Position numbers and translations under genes: made by a program
In this document: positions 11,871 to 22,218 of the stretch, in pieces
Layout: every line of letters starts with the position of its first letter
How positions within the stretch are numbered: position 1 is the stretch's first letter
Assembly: GCA_032433765.1 (NCBI GenBank)
Contig: JAVIAB010000139.1
Span: 49,064,740 to 49,128,739, forward strand
Origin: Megaustenia siamemsis
Taxonomy: Eukaryota; Mollusca; Gastropoda; Stylommatophora; Ariophantidae
DNA: 64,000 bases
Reading direction: 5' to 3'
Notes under the pieces: model-generated
Told to the model about the DNA's origin: nothing
The model's input: the letters and a program-made list of their open reading frames with translations, nothing else
The model's database searches: none

Positions 11871-12079
11871 CAAATAATGAATCATTTCACCTCTTCGGAA
11901 AATGCATGTCTGCCATAACAATGTATTGTTCAACCGAAGTTAAGGACGTTGATTTAGCTCGCAAAATGTAGCAAACAGGAATAATTAAGTTGAGTATAAA
12001 AAAGCTTGAGCATATTCACTTCGTGTTCATATTCACTTTAGCGTCTTGGCAGACTGTTGGTAGCAAGCAATCATGTTAT

Positions 12080-13600
12080 GTCAGTAGTTTGGTAAAAATA
12101 TTAGTGTTTTATTATGGATGCTGCTTTGCTGAACAGCTTCTCTCGTTCTACCATTATTGGATAAGCAAATCCATCCGCAGAATGAATCAGATCTATTCGT
12201 GGTGCCTAGTCTCCTCTTCTTTCTCCCGCGCCTTTTGTCTTCTGAATTTAATATCAGCACCGCCTCGAAAGATGCTGTGCCATTTTTTAATTTTTGTTCT
12301 TCACGTTTTACGATCCGCAGGCAGATTTTCCCAATTTCTTTCACTGACAGAAAATTCCCCCAAGGAAGACCTGCATACATCTTTATATCTCAGTACTTGT
12401 CTGCCCTTTGGTCTCTTCCCGTCTCTAAGTTCACCTTACAATATTTGTTTGGGAATACGATTGTTTTCCATTTTTCTTACATGACCCAGCTACCTTAGTC
12501 TACGACTCCTAAGTGTTGACATGATGGATGGGCGTTTGGCTATCTGTAAGACATTAGACTTTGTTACTTTGTCCTTCATTTGATGTTCATAATCTTTCTA
12601 AGACAACACACATGAAAGCTGTTTAATTTTTTCTTCTGTCCTCCATTGGCAGTCCAAGTTTTTGTACTTAGCTCAAAACTTTGGTAAATTTGAACCTTAG
12701 ACCTGAGTGTTATTTTAGTGTTGCCCATGCTCAATCTTTAAGTTTACCAAATATTGAAGCTGCCTTTCCGATTCGGGAATTTATTTCTTCTTCAATGGAG
12801 ACCTGTAGTTGTGACCAAAGAACCGAGATAGATGAATTTTGTCATTGATTCAAGGGGTGTGTTATTTTATGATATTGCTGCGGGACTTTGGCGAAGCACC
12901 ACATTTTTATGTATACTTATTGACAAGGTGAATAAATCACATGATCTAGCTAGATTGTCAGTCTGCAAGGACGGATTCATCGTGAGCAACCAGTGCTGCA
13001 TCATCAGCGAATAGAAGTTCCTTGGTTAGGGTCTCAGTTGTTTTAAATTTTGACCTCAGACGTACAAGATTGAATAAAGAGCCGACAGATCTTGTACGGA
13101 TGTAGATGTCTCCAGAGACGGTTTCAAACACATTGTGTAGAAGGGCAGCGAAAAATACTCCGAATAGAGTAAGGGCAAGGACACATCCTTGTTTGACTCC
13201 ACAGTTCCACTTCAATGGCCTGGAAAGATCTACTGTTGAACTAGATGGTGGTGGACATATTGTTGTGAAATGACTTGATTATCTTGAGTAATGTAGAAGG
13301 GCAGACAACTTTTCCAGCACCCTGTATAGACCTGTTCTGCACACGGAGTCAAAGGCCTATGTGGGATCAACGAAGGCTATAAATAGATCATCTCTGTTCC
13401 TTGCATTTTTCCTGCAGTTGGCGGAGAGTAAAAATCACATCGGTGGTTGACCGCCCAGCTCTAAACCTGCACTGGGTCCCAGGAAGGATACGTTCTGCAA
13501 AATTGATGTAGGCGCTTTAAAACAATTCCTGCGAATGCCTTTCCAGTCATACTCAGGAGGGATATACCTCAATAGTTGTTTCAATAGCCATCGTCCTCTT
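12080..13600 (-). mobile_element. LINE-F (CR1/L2-like) copy, decayed
   Basis: The minus strand carries the RT region GVKQGCVLALTLFGVFFAAL (about 13160-13215) with the catalytic LLFADDAALVAHDE near 12980-13020. The C-terminal part lies at 12100-12530 (RLRWLGHVRKM-like, then KDVCRSSLGEF-like). Many frameshifts are present. Confidence 0.78.
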
Positions 13601-13689
13601 TTTTTTGTGTATAACGTTCGTATATTTTATTTGACCATAATATATATTTAGTAGGATAGTGTTAATTCTTTCGCCATTTACAATCTTTT

Positions 13690-13790
13690 ATATATGTGTG
13701 TGTGTGTGTATGCGTGCGTGTGTGTGTGTGTATGTGTATGTATGTATACATATGTAAATATATAATGCATACATATATATGTAAAGATAA
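13690..13790. repeat. (TG)n / (TA)n microsatellite
   Basis: TGTG runs grade into TATGTATACATATG. Confidence 0.85.
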
Positions 13791-14164
13791 ATGCCTAAAT
13801 AGTTAACAGTATCCTATAGTAGTAACACGATAATGTACTGAAAGTGTTAAACCGCTGTGGATGGTGTCATTGTATGCTTTCTAACCACTGAGTTGGGACG
13901 CGACAATATCCTAGCGCGAGGCCTTTGCCAAAATTTGCTCTGAGGTCTGCGGCAAACACTTTGAGAACCAGTGAGCTACAGGAAAAGTGCGTGCTATTTC
14001 TCCCTTTCTCCGCGTGAAAATTGTAAACTTTATTAATGTGTAGCTCGAGGCTGTAAGGAAAATGAAACTTGAAAAGAGGACCCGACGCATACAGAATCCT
14101 CTCACACATACAGACGTAAACACAAACACCAAAACAATAAATAATAAAGGTCAAGTCTACTCAC

Positions 14165-14208
14165 CTAACGTTCCACACGGGTCATTCTTATACGTACAAA
14201 TGTCATAC
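14165..14208 (-). CDS. ADAMTS: ADAMTS-like gene, 44-nt microexon
   Basis: A 44-nt minus-strand exon too short for ORF finders. The acceptor is CCCCCCAG (AG at 14209-14210) and the donor is GTGAGT (14159-14164). After one base that completes the Arg codon from the previous exon, it reads YDICTYKNDPCGTL and ends with the first base of a Gly codon. ADAMTS6/10-type proteases carry YDICTYKNKPCGTLGLA at this place, so identity is nearly complete. The phase fits both neighbours exactly. It spans a conserved disulfide loop of the catalytic domain. Skipping it would remove 44 nt and shift the frame, so it must be constitutive if the gene is functional. Confidence 0.95.
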
Positions 14209-14449
14209 CTGGGGGGAAAACGATTGCAGCACGTGTCAGGAAGGCATACACAAGAAAAGAAGAGGACTCAAGGGATAGACAGAAGAGTAGATATATTGCT
14301 TATTACTTGATATGTATGTTCATTTATTTTATTTTTTATGTTTTATTATTTGTGTGTGTTATTTTTGTGTGTGCAGGTGTTTGTATGTATGAGTTGTGTG
14401 CGATTCAATGGATAAGAGTATATGAATCCTTGTTATGTTAGAGGATTCA

Positions 14450-15075
14450 ATCGATATGTGATAAGTTCTTTATGTTGATGAGTAGATGTGACAAGTACTT
14501 ATGTTGATGAGTAGATGTGATAAGTACCTATGTTGATGAGTAGATGTGATAAGTTCTTTATGTTGATGAGTGAATGTGATAAGTTCTTATGTTGATGAGT
14601 GGATGTGATAAGTTCTTATGTTGATGAGTGTATGTGATATGTTCTTTGTGTTAATGAGTGAGTGTGATATGTTCTTATGTTGATGAGTGGGTGTGGTAAG
14701 TTCTTTATGTTGATGAGTGGATGTGATAAGTTCTTATGTTGATGAGTGGGTGTGATAAGTTCTTATGTTGATGAGTGGGTGTTGTAAGTTCTTTATGTTG
14801 ATGAGTGGGTGTGGTAAGTTCTTTATGTTGATGAGTGGGTGTGGTAAGTTCTTTATGTTGATGAGTGGGTGTGGTAAGTTCTTTATGTTGATGAGTGGAT
14901 GTGATAAGTTTTTCTGTAGACGAGAGAGTGTTATAAGTACTTAGGTTGATAAGCCGGCATGATAAGTTATTATGCTGATAAGTTGGTGCGATATGATTTT
15001 ATGTTGATGAGTGTGTGTGATAAGTTGTTATGCTGAATAGTGGGTAAGATATGTTCGTATGTTAATGAGTTGGTG
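14450..15075. repeat. 30-bp minisatellite, GTTGATGAGTGGATGTGATAAGTTCTTAT type
   Basis: About 20 imperfect units of 29-31 bp, most regular between 14560 and 14910. The edges decay gradually. It lies in the intron upstream of the 44-nt microexon. Confidence 0.93.
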
Positions 15076-15117
15076 TTTTATTTGGCGTGCACTTCGATGA
15101 CGTGCTTGTGTAAGAGA

Positions 15118-15304
15118 GTGAGAGAGAGAGAGAGAGAAATAGAGAGAGAGAGAAAGAGATAGAAAGAGGAAATGCAATACTTCATAGTTTGTTTTTTTTC
15201 TGGATAAGGAAAGTGATGAATATAGAGCGTTGAGTTGATAGAGAAGTGTGTGATTGAATGTGAGTATGTGTGTTTTGTTTATGCGCGTGTTTACGAGAGA
15301 GAAC

Positions 15305-15350
<46 letters not shown>
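15118..15350. repeat. (GA)n tracts
   Basis: Two GA runs (15118-15150 and 15305-15350) flank an ordinary spacer. Confidence 0.93.
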
Positions 15351-15589
15351 GAAAGTAGGTTTAACAGTGCACTGAGTATGTATTTTGAGATCAAAAGTCA
15401 TCTCCTCCCTGAAATGTTTAAACGAACCATTTACTCTGGAGTCAAAGAAAGCAATTTAATAAAACTTGCTAAATGTGTTGGAAGGAGGTAATTATTCTTA
15501 TCTCTCTCTCTCTCTCTTCGCCACACCTCCACTCTATTTTATTGTATTCTTTCCTCCCTCCAACTCAATCTGTTATTAAATCTTCATCC

Positions 15590-16020
15590 CAACGTTGTAC
15601 TACCAATGCCAGACCTGGACCCTAGATGCAAGAACAATAAGAAAAATAACCTCTACAGAGATGAAATGTGTTAGACGAATGGCAGGAAACAGTCCGAGAG
15701 ATAAGGTCAGAAATGAAGAACTGAGAAAAAAGCTAGTAATAGCCCCCGCCATAGAATATATAAGGAAACAACAGATAAAATAGTTTGGTCACGTGACAAG
15801 GCAGAAAGAATAAAACACACACAACGAGCCTTCAACAAACGTTGTGAAAACACCAGACCCAAGGGCCGACCACGAAAAAGATGAGTCGATGGAATATTAG
15901 AGGCACTAGGAAACATAACAGCAGCAGAGGCGAACAGAAGAGCAAAAGACCGCAAATTATAACTCCCTTCGACGCTGAAAGGCAGATGAGGAAGGAAAGA
16001 AAAAGAAAGAAGATATTTTC
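15590..16020 (+). mobile_element. LINE-D copy, C-terminal region
   Basis: The plus strand encodes YYQCQTWTLDARTIRKITS, MKCVRRMAGNSPRDKVRNEE and IRKQQIK-FGHVTRQ, then the family 3' end TTCGACGCTGAAAGGCAGAT. One stop codon lies at 15781-15783 and frameshifts follow. Confidence 0.83.
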
Positions 16021-16214
16021 ACAAGTGTTGAGAAAATCCTCAAGATGCAGAAACGGATCAGTTAAAATGTTTATCATGATCCAACATATTAACAAATTTC
16101 TTTAACATTAATGGCTTAAAACTCGTAGTGCACAATATAAGTAATTATTTAGCAAAATCAACATTTAATCAGTAAGAATATCTGGTGATTGAGGTCAAAT
16201 GGCTTCTGTGAGTA

Positions 16215-16568
16215 TTTATAGAAGTGGGGCTGACAGAAGAATATTTTTTTTCTGTTCGCCAGCTTTGACCCCTGACGAAGTCCCTAGAGACTAGGGACTG
16301 CATTTTTCGTGTTAATCCATTTTTCCCTGGCAGCCGTGTGCACATGGGTCCCTCGCTGCACAGGCAGATAACTCCGTATTCGGAGGTACTCATTTTTTTC
16401 CGTCGATGAGTAATTGACGTTTCAAGCCGGGCCTCGCTGCTGAGACCAGGGGTGGTTGCCGCAGAGAGAAATCATAAATAAAAATCCCAACTGGTGCAGC
16501 CAGGATTTAAACCCACAACCTCTCTGTCTCGAGGCTGGTGTCTAGCCACGAGACCAACCGGTCCCCCT
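16215..16568 (-). mobile_element. SINE-2 copy, tRNA-derived
   Basis: The minus strand has a tRNA-like head (GGTCTCGTGGCTAGACACCA, B box GGTTTAAATCC) and a body with GCGAGGGACCCATGTGCACA and GCTGGCGAACAGA. It matches 29878-30195 on the other strand. Confidence 0.85.
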
Positions 16569-16569
16569 A

Positions 16570-17060
16570 CAAAAGAATATGGGAAGCCTGGCAAAAAATC
16601 GCTAAAGTGAAAATTTAAAATGCTAATGAAGAATACTCATACTACAGGACAAATGAAATAACTCGTCAAATTTTGCAAAAATGTAACATTCCAGAAAATT
16701 GGCTAATTAAAAAAAAATAAGAAAAGATCAAAAAAGATAATAATATATTCCGGCCAAGTAAAATGACATAACGGCATAGATAAGATAATTATGGCGGGGG
16801 GAGGGGGGATAGTCCCAGGTAAACAAGGGAGAGGAACACTTACAAGATGGTGGATGTAAGATATCACTGACAAGTGTTGGCTACTTCAGAAGATGGAAAT
16901 CTCAAGCTGAACAGTGAGAACTTCAGAAAACGGTTGTAATGAGAGCCAACAGGCACAAACTAAATGATAACAAATTTAAAAATAAAGAGGAAGAGAAGTA
17001 ACATGAGCGTGCCACACATACAACGGTTGAACTGAGTTTTTTCATCTGCTACTCAATTTC
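16570..17060. other. AT-rich intronic stretch
   Basis: LINE-like fragments are possible (RGTLTRWWM-type sequence near 16830), but I cannot assign them. Confidence 0.35.
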
Positions 17061-17064
17061 CATT

Positions 17065-17212
17065 AGTTGTACATATAGACACCAAATGTTGTGTATATAG
17101 GCACCAAATGTTGTGCATATAGTCACCAAATGTTGTGTATATAGGCACCAAATGGTGTGTATATAGGCACCAAATGTTGTGCGTATACGCACCAAATGTT
17201 GTGTAGATAGAC
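17065..17212. repeat. 22-bp minisatellite (CACCAAATGTTGTGTATATAGG)
   Basis: About six copies of 22-23 bp. A minus-strand ORF reads through it with the repeat HLVPIYTTFG and is not a gene. Confidence 0.9.
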
Positions 17213-17439
17213 AAAACCTTTTTTTCTTTTAAATTTCTTTCACTGATACACTTTCTGACAGCCCCATCTAGATTACTTACAGGATGAATGAATGTATCTG
17301 CTTCGATTACACTTTGGTACGCAGTCAATTTTTTATACTAGACTTCTTATTGATGAAATAGAAGAAACTATCTTTGCTACATTTTCCTATAACTGTGGTC
17401 TTCCTGGGGTGGGAGGGGGAGATAAATTTTAAGACCTGG

Positions 17440-17496
17440 AAAATGTAGACCGCTTGTCCAGTGCAATCGCCTCAAGGTATTCGGGTCTGAGATTTC

Positions 17497-17544
<48 letters not shown>

Positions 17545-17845
17545 GATCAAGACTCAGTCAGAGTAGGATCCCAGACTCTCACATGAAGTCAGCTGTCAGG
17601 TTAAGTGTGTTGATCGCCTCCACAGACAGAACGTCACATTTAGAGTCCGCCAGATCCACTCTGACTGAACACCCGTTAATACGTTGCACTGTGTTCTGCG
17701 CCAGTGGCCCAGTGCATCCGATTTCAGCCAGCATTTGACCTCCAATAGAAACACACATTTCTTTTATTCAACCAGGATTCGAACCCGCGTTATCCTGGTT
17801 TAGAGTCTGACAATTTGATTATTCGGCCACTCCACGAAGATGATG
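17440..17845 (-). mobile_element. SINE-3 copy, tRNA-derived, ending in a (GA)n tract
   Basis: On the minus strand the head GTGGAGTGGCCGAATAATCA and B box GGTTCGAATCC are followed by a body with GCATCGGATGCACTGGGCC-like sequence and GTGAGAGTCTGGGATCCTAC, then (GA)n (17503-17541). A second copy lies at 44865-45110. Confidence 0.83.
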
Positions 17846-17906
17846 AGAAGTTGTAACTATAATGTATTGTAAGTGATGACAATTTTGCCGACGATAACGA
17901 CATTAC

Positions 17907-18037
17907 CTTGTGATGAGAACCGCATTGTCGTGGCTCGCTGTGAGGTCAGTGTTGTTGTCGATGAGTTGGTGCTGCCATCTGCAGAAACTGTCCAGGGACT
18001 TGTCTGCGTGATGGTTTATTTGAGGTAGATTGTCTCC
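17907..18037 (-). CDS. ADAMTS: ADAMTS-like gene, third metalloprotease-domain exon
   Basis: Minus-strand exon of 131 nt, with acceptor TTTCAG just 5' (18038-18043) and donor GTAATG (17901-17906). It encodes [20 protein letters not shown] then WQHQL and SHDNAVLIT. The [15 protein letters not shown] block and the HD-AVLITR block are hallmark ADAMTS catalytic-domain stretches, and the Cys is one of the domain's disulfide cysteines. It ends with AG of a split codon, which the microexon at 14.2 kb completes to Arg. The donor is slightly weak (GTAATG). The 37-bp tandem array that received the Polinton begins about 80 bp upstream of this acceptor. Confidence 0.94.
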
Positions 18038-18117
18038 CTGAAAGAAATTCATTGAGATCACACTACACATTGTTCACTTGATGGCTCGCACATTCTTCAT
18101 AGTTATAAATTCCACAT

Positions 18118-18807
18118 TTAGTTTGTTTGTGGAGCTTAATAAGGCAAACTCTAGCACTAGCTATCAAACACACTCTTCACTTTGTTTGTGAAGCTTACCA
18201 TCAAACACACTCTTCACTTTGTTTGTGGGGCTAAACATCAAACACACTCTTCACTTTGTTTGTAGAGCTAAACATCAAACACCATCTTCACTTTGTTTGT
18301 GGAGCTAAACATCAAACACACTCTTCACTTTGTTTGTGGAGTTAAACATCAAACCCACTCTTCACTTTGTTTGTGGAGCTAACCATGAAATACCCTCTTC
18401 ACTTTGTTTGTGGAGCTAAACATCAAACACACTCTTCACTTTGTTTGTGGCGCTAACCATGAAATACCTTCTTCACTTTGTTTGTGGAGCTAAACATCAA
18501 ACACACTCTTCACTTTGTGGAGCTAAACATCAAACACACTCTTCACTTTGTTTGTGGAGCTAACCGTCAAACACGCTCTTCACTTTGTTTGTGGAGCTAA
18601 CCGTCAAACACGCTCTTCACATTGTTTGTGGAGCTAACCATCAAACACACTCTTCATTTTGTTTGTGGAGCTAACCATCAAACACACTCTTCACTTTGTC
18701 CAGCTAACCATCGAACACACTCGTTTGATTTTTGTTTGTAGAGCTAGAACTCAACTCTAGCCATCAAACACACTCTTCACTTTGTTTGTGGAAGTAGAGC
18801 TAACCTC
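18118..18807. repeat. 37-bp minisatellite flanking the Polinton (left side)
   Basis: About 18 imperfect copies of GGAGCTAAACATCAAACACA followed by CTCTTCACTTTGTTTGT, with variants in the AACATC/AACCATG part. The last copy is of the longer type containing GAAGTAGAGCTAACCTC and is where the Polinton integrated. Confidence 0.9.
18802..18807. repeat. Left target-site duplication of the Polinton (AACCTC)
   Basis: AACCTC directly precedes the element's first bases AGTAGTAGTAGG. The same hexamer follows the right terminus. Intact array units in the right flank read GAGCTAACCTCTAGCCATC, which is exactly the empty site. Confidence 0.93.
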
Positions 18808-19409
18808 AGTAGTAGTAGGTGTGGCTGTTTACCCATACTAAAAGTGCACGGACATGCACCGAAAGACAACAGATTTGGCACCGAAACCGCACGAAACTTG
18901 CACCAAACCCGTGCAAAAGTCCGATAATCGGCTTATTATCTCGGTGGTCGTGATCGGTAATCGGCTTATCTCGGTGGTGTGCGTTGGTGCGTGACGATCT
19001 CGGTGGTCGTGGTGTGTGCGTTGGTGCGTGACGGCTTATGATCGGCTTATCGCGTCGCTAGCTCGCCGGTTATCGGACAGCGGTTCTCTCGGGCGACAGC
19101 GGTTCTAAAACTTGTGGGGATGGCGGTATCTCGCGGGTCGGATGGCGGGTCGTCGCGTGGCGTGCGGGTGGGGAAAGGGGGGGTGCCTTTATTGGTCGAG
19201 TGTTATCATCATGTGTGGGTATTAGGCAACAGGAGGCAACATGTAAAAAACGCTGACAAGCAATTTATTAGTATCGTTAGCATCATGTACCAGGTGTGAT
19301 TATAGCGATTTTTTTTCTCTCTAATGCATATCCAAGCTAACTCAAGTCAAATAAAAATCATGTGCCACCCTCATCATCATCATGTGCCACCCTCAACATC
19401 ATCATGTGA

Positions 19410-20489
19410 TGTTGCAGGGTTTCTTCATGCTTCTTTCTGACCTTACTACTTGTACTTTCATTTGACACACATATATAACTCATCAATATTTTTAATACAA
19501 GTATAAACAAGGTCTTTATTGGTGTTACTTGACATAGCCTATCGGCGATGATGAATTGTCAAATAACGTTTGTGTGTGGCCGTTTCGTATTCATAAAGTT
19601 CTATCTGTGGTTATCTATCTATCTTGTTGACCGTATACTCCGTATAGTATTCTTAAGTACATCTGCCTGTCTCTTTCTGATAGTGCTGAGGAACTAGTAT
19701 CTGAATGTGCTCAGTCTGGCCGAGTGTGGCCGAATTGTCTCGAGTCTGGCTGAGTGTAGCTGAGTCTCCCGAGTGTAGCTAAATGTCTCTCTAGCTACTG
19801 CTCCTCGCCCCAAAAGCATTCTGGGCCTCTCCTCTCCTAATCTCCCCAGTTCCCAGGGTCTCGGGGTTTAAGTCCCAGGTGACCACACCCCCCCCCCGAC
19901 CACTGATACCGCCTAACCTACGTCTCCTGACCGTCACTATCTCTCTAGCTCCGCCTTTTTTAATTATCTCTAAAGTCTTATTACTTTAGGAGTCCTGTCG
20001 AACCTGTCCATCTTCCTAGGTCCATCCCCTAACAACTAAAACTCGAGGCGATTTCCAATTCAGAGACTCAAAGAGTAATCACTGCTGAACGTAAAGATAA
20101 CCTGGTCTTTTGATACGCGGGGCAGTTTAGTTGTCCGCTTTCATCTCAGGTCTTCACTGGACTTCAAGGCGTCTGCCGATATAAGAGTTTCCTAGGAACC
20201 AGCGGCCGTGTCGTTGCGTTACGCAACTTTGTCGACCAGAGCAAACATCTGTCTGGCTTTAGGCTGACCACCTGTACGCATTTCACTGGTAATCTTCAAG
20301 TTGATTACGACTCAGCGACTGAGTTGGGTAGACTTAACGTCTCCTTGCTAATCCTCTGAAGATTGTCTTTGCTACGCCGCCTAAAACTATCCTACTTCAC
20401 ATCGTCATCGCCTCATTCTTTATTCTTCTGTCTATCGTCATATTCTTCTATTCTTCCATTATCGCCCATGACTGAGTCACACTATAACA
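19410..20489 (-). mobile_element. 1,080-bp TG...CA insertion in the left TIR, possible solo LTR
   Basis: The segment is absent from the right TIR, so it arrived after Polinton integration. It begins TGTTGCAGGG and ends TATAACA, and its flanks GTGA and GTGC resemble a degenerate 4-bp duplication. On the minus strand it reads TGTTATAG...CAACA with AATAAAGACC about 100 bp before its end, as in an LTR with a polyadenylation signal. No coding capacity is seen. The one-base mismatch in the flanks keeps this tentative. Confidence 0.45.
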
Positions 20490-20940
20490 GTGCCACCCTC
20501 ATCATCATCATGTGCCACCCTCAACATCATCATGTGCCACCCTCAATACCATCCCTTCATATCCTATCATCATCTTGTGCCACCCTCAACATCATCATGT
20601 GCCACCCTCAATACCATCCCTTCATATCCTATCATCATCTTGTGCCACCCTCAACATCATCATCATGTGCCACCCTCAACACCATCATCATCATCCCTTC
20701 ATATCCTATCATCATCTTGTGCCACCCTCAACATCATCATCATGTGCCACCCTCAACACCATCATCATCCCTTCATATCCCATCATCATCTTGTGCCACC
20801 CTCAACACTATCATCATCATCTTGTGCCACCCTCAACATCATCATCATGTGCCACCCTCAACCCTATCATCATCATGTGCCACCCACAACATCAACCTTC
20901 ATATCCTATCATCATCTTGTGCCACCCTCATCATCCCTTA
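20490..20940 (+). repeat. Minisatellite in left TIR (GTGCCACCCTCAACATCATCAT type)
   Basis: Units of GTGCCACCCTCA followed by a variable number of ACC/ATC triplets and CATCAT, with longer units containing CCCTTCATATCCTATCATCATCTT. All three plus-strand frames stay open for long stretches because the array avoids stops, so the 170-190-codon ORFs here are not genes. Confidence 0.9.
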
Positions 20941-21040
20941 ATGTTCTATCATCAAGCCACACAAAGTATCAATCATCTCTCTCTCTCTCTCACACACATT
21001 CATGGTAAACCAAAACAAAATTCGTTCTATATTTCACAAT

Positions 21041-21046
21041 TTTATT
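21041..21046 (-). terminator. Polyadenylation signal AATAAA for the minus-strand gene
   Basis: TTTATT on the plus strand is the mirror copy of the right-TIR signal and lies about 31 bp past the PC4-like gene's stop. Confidence 0.55.
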
Positions 21047-21076
21047 AATACAACAAATATACGACACACATATATA

Positions 21077-21820
21077 TTACTGTCTGGTTGTTGATAATTT
21101 TAAGCGTCTGAGTTTCCTCCCTCCTGTTTTGGTGGTACTGTCTGTTTGTGTTAAATGTCTATCAAACACGGGTGCATAGGAAGTTTCGTTAGCCTTCAAA
21201 ACACAACCGCCCTCCATTTTGACAAAACCTTGATCAAAGCTGGAATAGGTAATTGGTGACTCTGCTGAAACACCCGCGGCATTCATATTGCGTGCCGGAT
21301 CTGTCGTCTGATTAACAAGAGCGAGGTTCCCTTGATTAACAAAGGGGGGCGTGTAGTCGATGAGATTCGTGTTAACAAGAGATGGTATGTAGTTTTGATG
21401 GTTAACGACAGGCGGCGTGTAGTTGATCTGATTAACGAGAGGTGGCGTGTAGTTGATCTGGTTAACGAGAGGTGGCGTGTAGCTGATCTAGTTAACAACA
21501 GGCGGCGTGTAGTTGAGGTTAGCATAAGCGGTTAAAATTTCCTCTCGCATCTCGACTAACGTGTTAAATTCCTCTCTCGATAGTATTGTCACAGTTCTGG
21601 TAGGAAACTTAAAAAAACTATCACCGCTATATGTCCTTATATTTATCAATGGTCTGTTATGAAAAACACAAACCGAGACTGCCTTAACGCCATCTTTAGA
21701 CAATGGAACTACAGTCTCATTTCCACGTGACATAAATATGCGCTGATCACTGAGATCAAACGAAATTGGCGTATTCAAGCTACACGACTCCATATTCAAA
21801 GAAAAACAAACACAAACCAC
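21077..21820 (-). pseudogene. PC4-like domain protein with C-terminal 10-residue repeats, one in-frame stop
   Basis: This is the only minus-strand gene of the element, 248 codons including the terminator, interrupted by TAG at 21488-21490 (codon 111). The N-terminal 110 residues contain VSVCVFHNRPLINIRTY and, later, TVTILSREEFNTLVEMREEI. That pattern (two beta strands, an IR-Y turn, then an L-xEEF-xL helix) resembles the ssDNA-binding transcriptional coactivator PC4 fold. Downstream come about six repeats of the type NYTPPLVNQI (30 bp each), then an unrelated basic tail ending RKLRRLKL. Neighbouring repeats have CAG where the stop lies, so a single C-to-T change explains it. Start is uncertain between codons 1 and 10. 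The stop codon and polyadenylation signal lie in the TIR. The function is inferred. Confidence 0.55.
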
Positions 21821-22218
21821 CTGGCAACAGACGTTGGTTATGTGTGTGCGTGTACACTGCTCGACTGGGGGGTTTTTATACCCGTTACGTTTATCGGGTC
21901 GAGGACCGTCTATTTATAGCAGCTAACGCAAAACGCTATCATGCGTGGTAATCAGTCGTGTTGCGACATGTTCAGTGACCTCTGGAACTGACCCAATAGG
22001 GTGATGTGTGGAGAAATATGATGCGTGTAACAATTCGGTCTCAGGTAATGCGGCTTGAGACTAGGAAACTCCTCCTCCCCCCTGTAGTGTTTATATATGT
22101 TGTGGCTTATAAAAATAGGTGTTAGTTGAAGAGGGGGAAACCTCGCGCGCTGATCTAAAATCACTCGTTGTTATTTTCGTCGGGGGCGCAATCACTAAAG
22201 TTACTAGCACTTGTGAGG
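21821..22218. promoter_or_regulatory. Divergent intergenic region with two outward TATA boxes
   Basis: This roughly 400-bp gap is the largest internal space in the element and separates the minus-strand PC4-like gene from the plus-strand gene cluster. A minus-strand TATAAAAACC lies at 21871-21880, about 55 bp before that gene's ATG. A plus-strand TATAAAAATA lies at 22108-22117, about 100 bp before the ATPase ATG. A further TATTTATAG lies at 21910-21918. The arrangement suggests a bidirectional promoter. It has not been tested. Confidence 0.5.

Larger units (their letters stand above)
18808..21110 (+). repeat. Left terminal inverted repeat of the Polinton (interrupted by an insertion)
   Basis: The left arm matches the reverse complement of 28073-29353 nearly throughout, apart from a 1,080-bp insertion at 19410-20489. 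Without it the arm is about 1.22 kb. From the outside in it has a short AGT repeat, a GC-rich block with imperfect internal repeats (CGGTGGTCGTG and CGTTGGTGCGTGACG), an AT-rich block, a CATCAT minisatellite and a (TC)n run. The inner part holds the polyadenylation signal and last codons of the minus-strand gene. The left end has one extra AGT triplet compared with the right end. Confidence 0.9.

Noticed and set aside
11990..12484. 164-codon plus-strand ORF
   Set aside because: It is the antisense shadow of the C-terminal part of LINE-F.
20363..21048. Three overlapping plus-strand ORFs of 170-190 codons rich in His, Ser, Pro and Ile
   Set aside because: They are translations of the CATCAT minisatellite in the left TIR, and every frame is open because the unit lacks stops.
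19410..21076. A degenerate polB gene hidden between the left TIR and the PC4-like gene
   Set aside because: The segment is accounted for by the TG...CA insertion and the minisatellite. No YGDTDS-like or exonuclease motif was seen in any frame.
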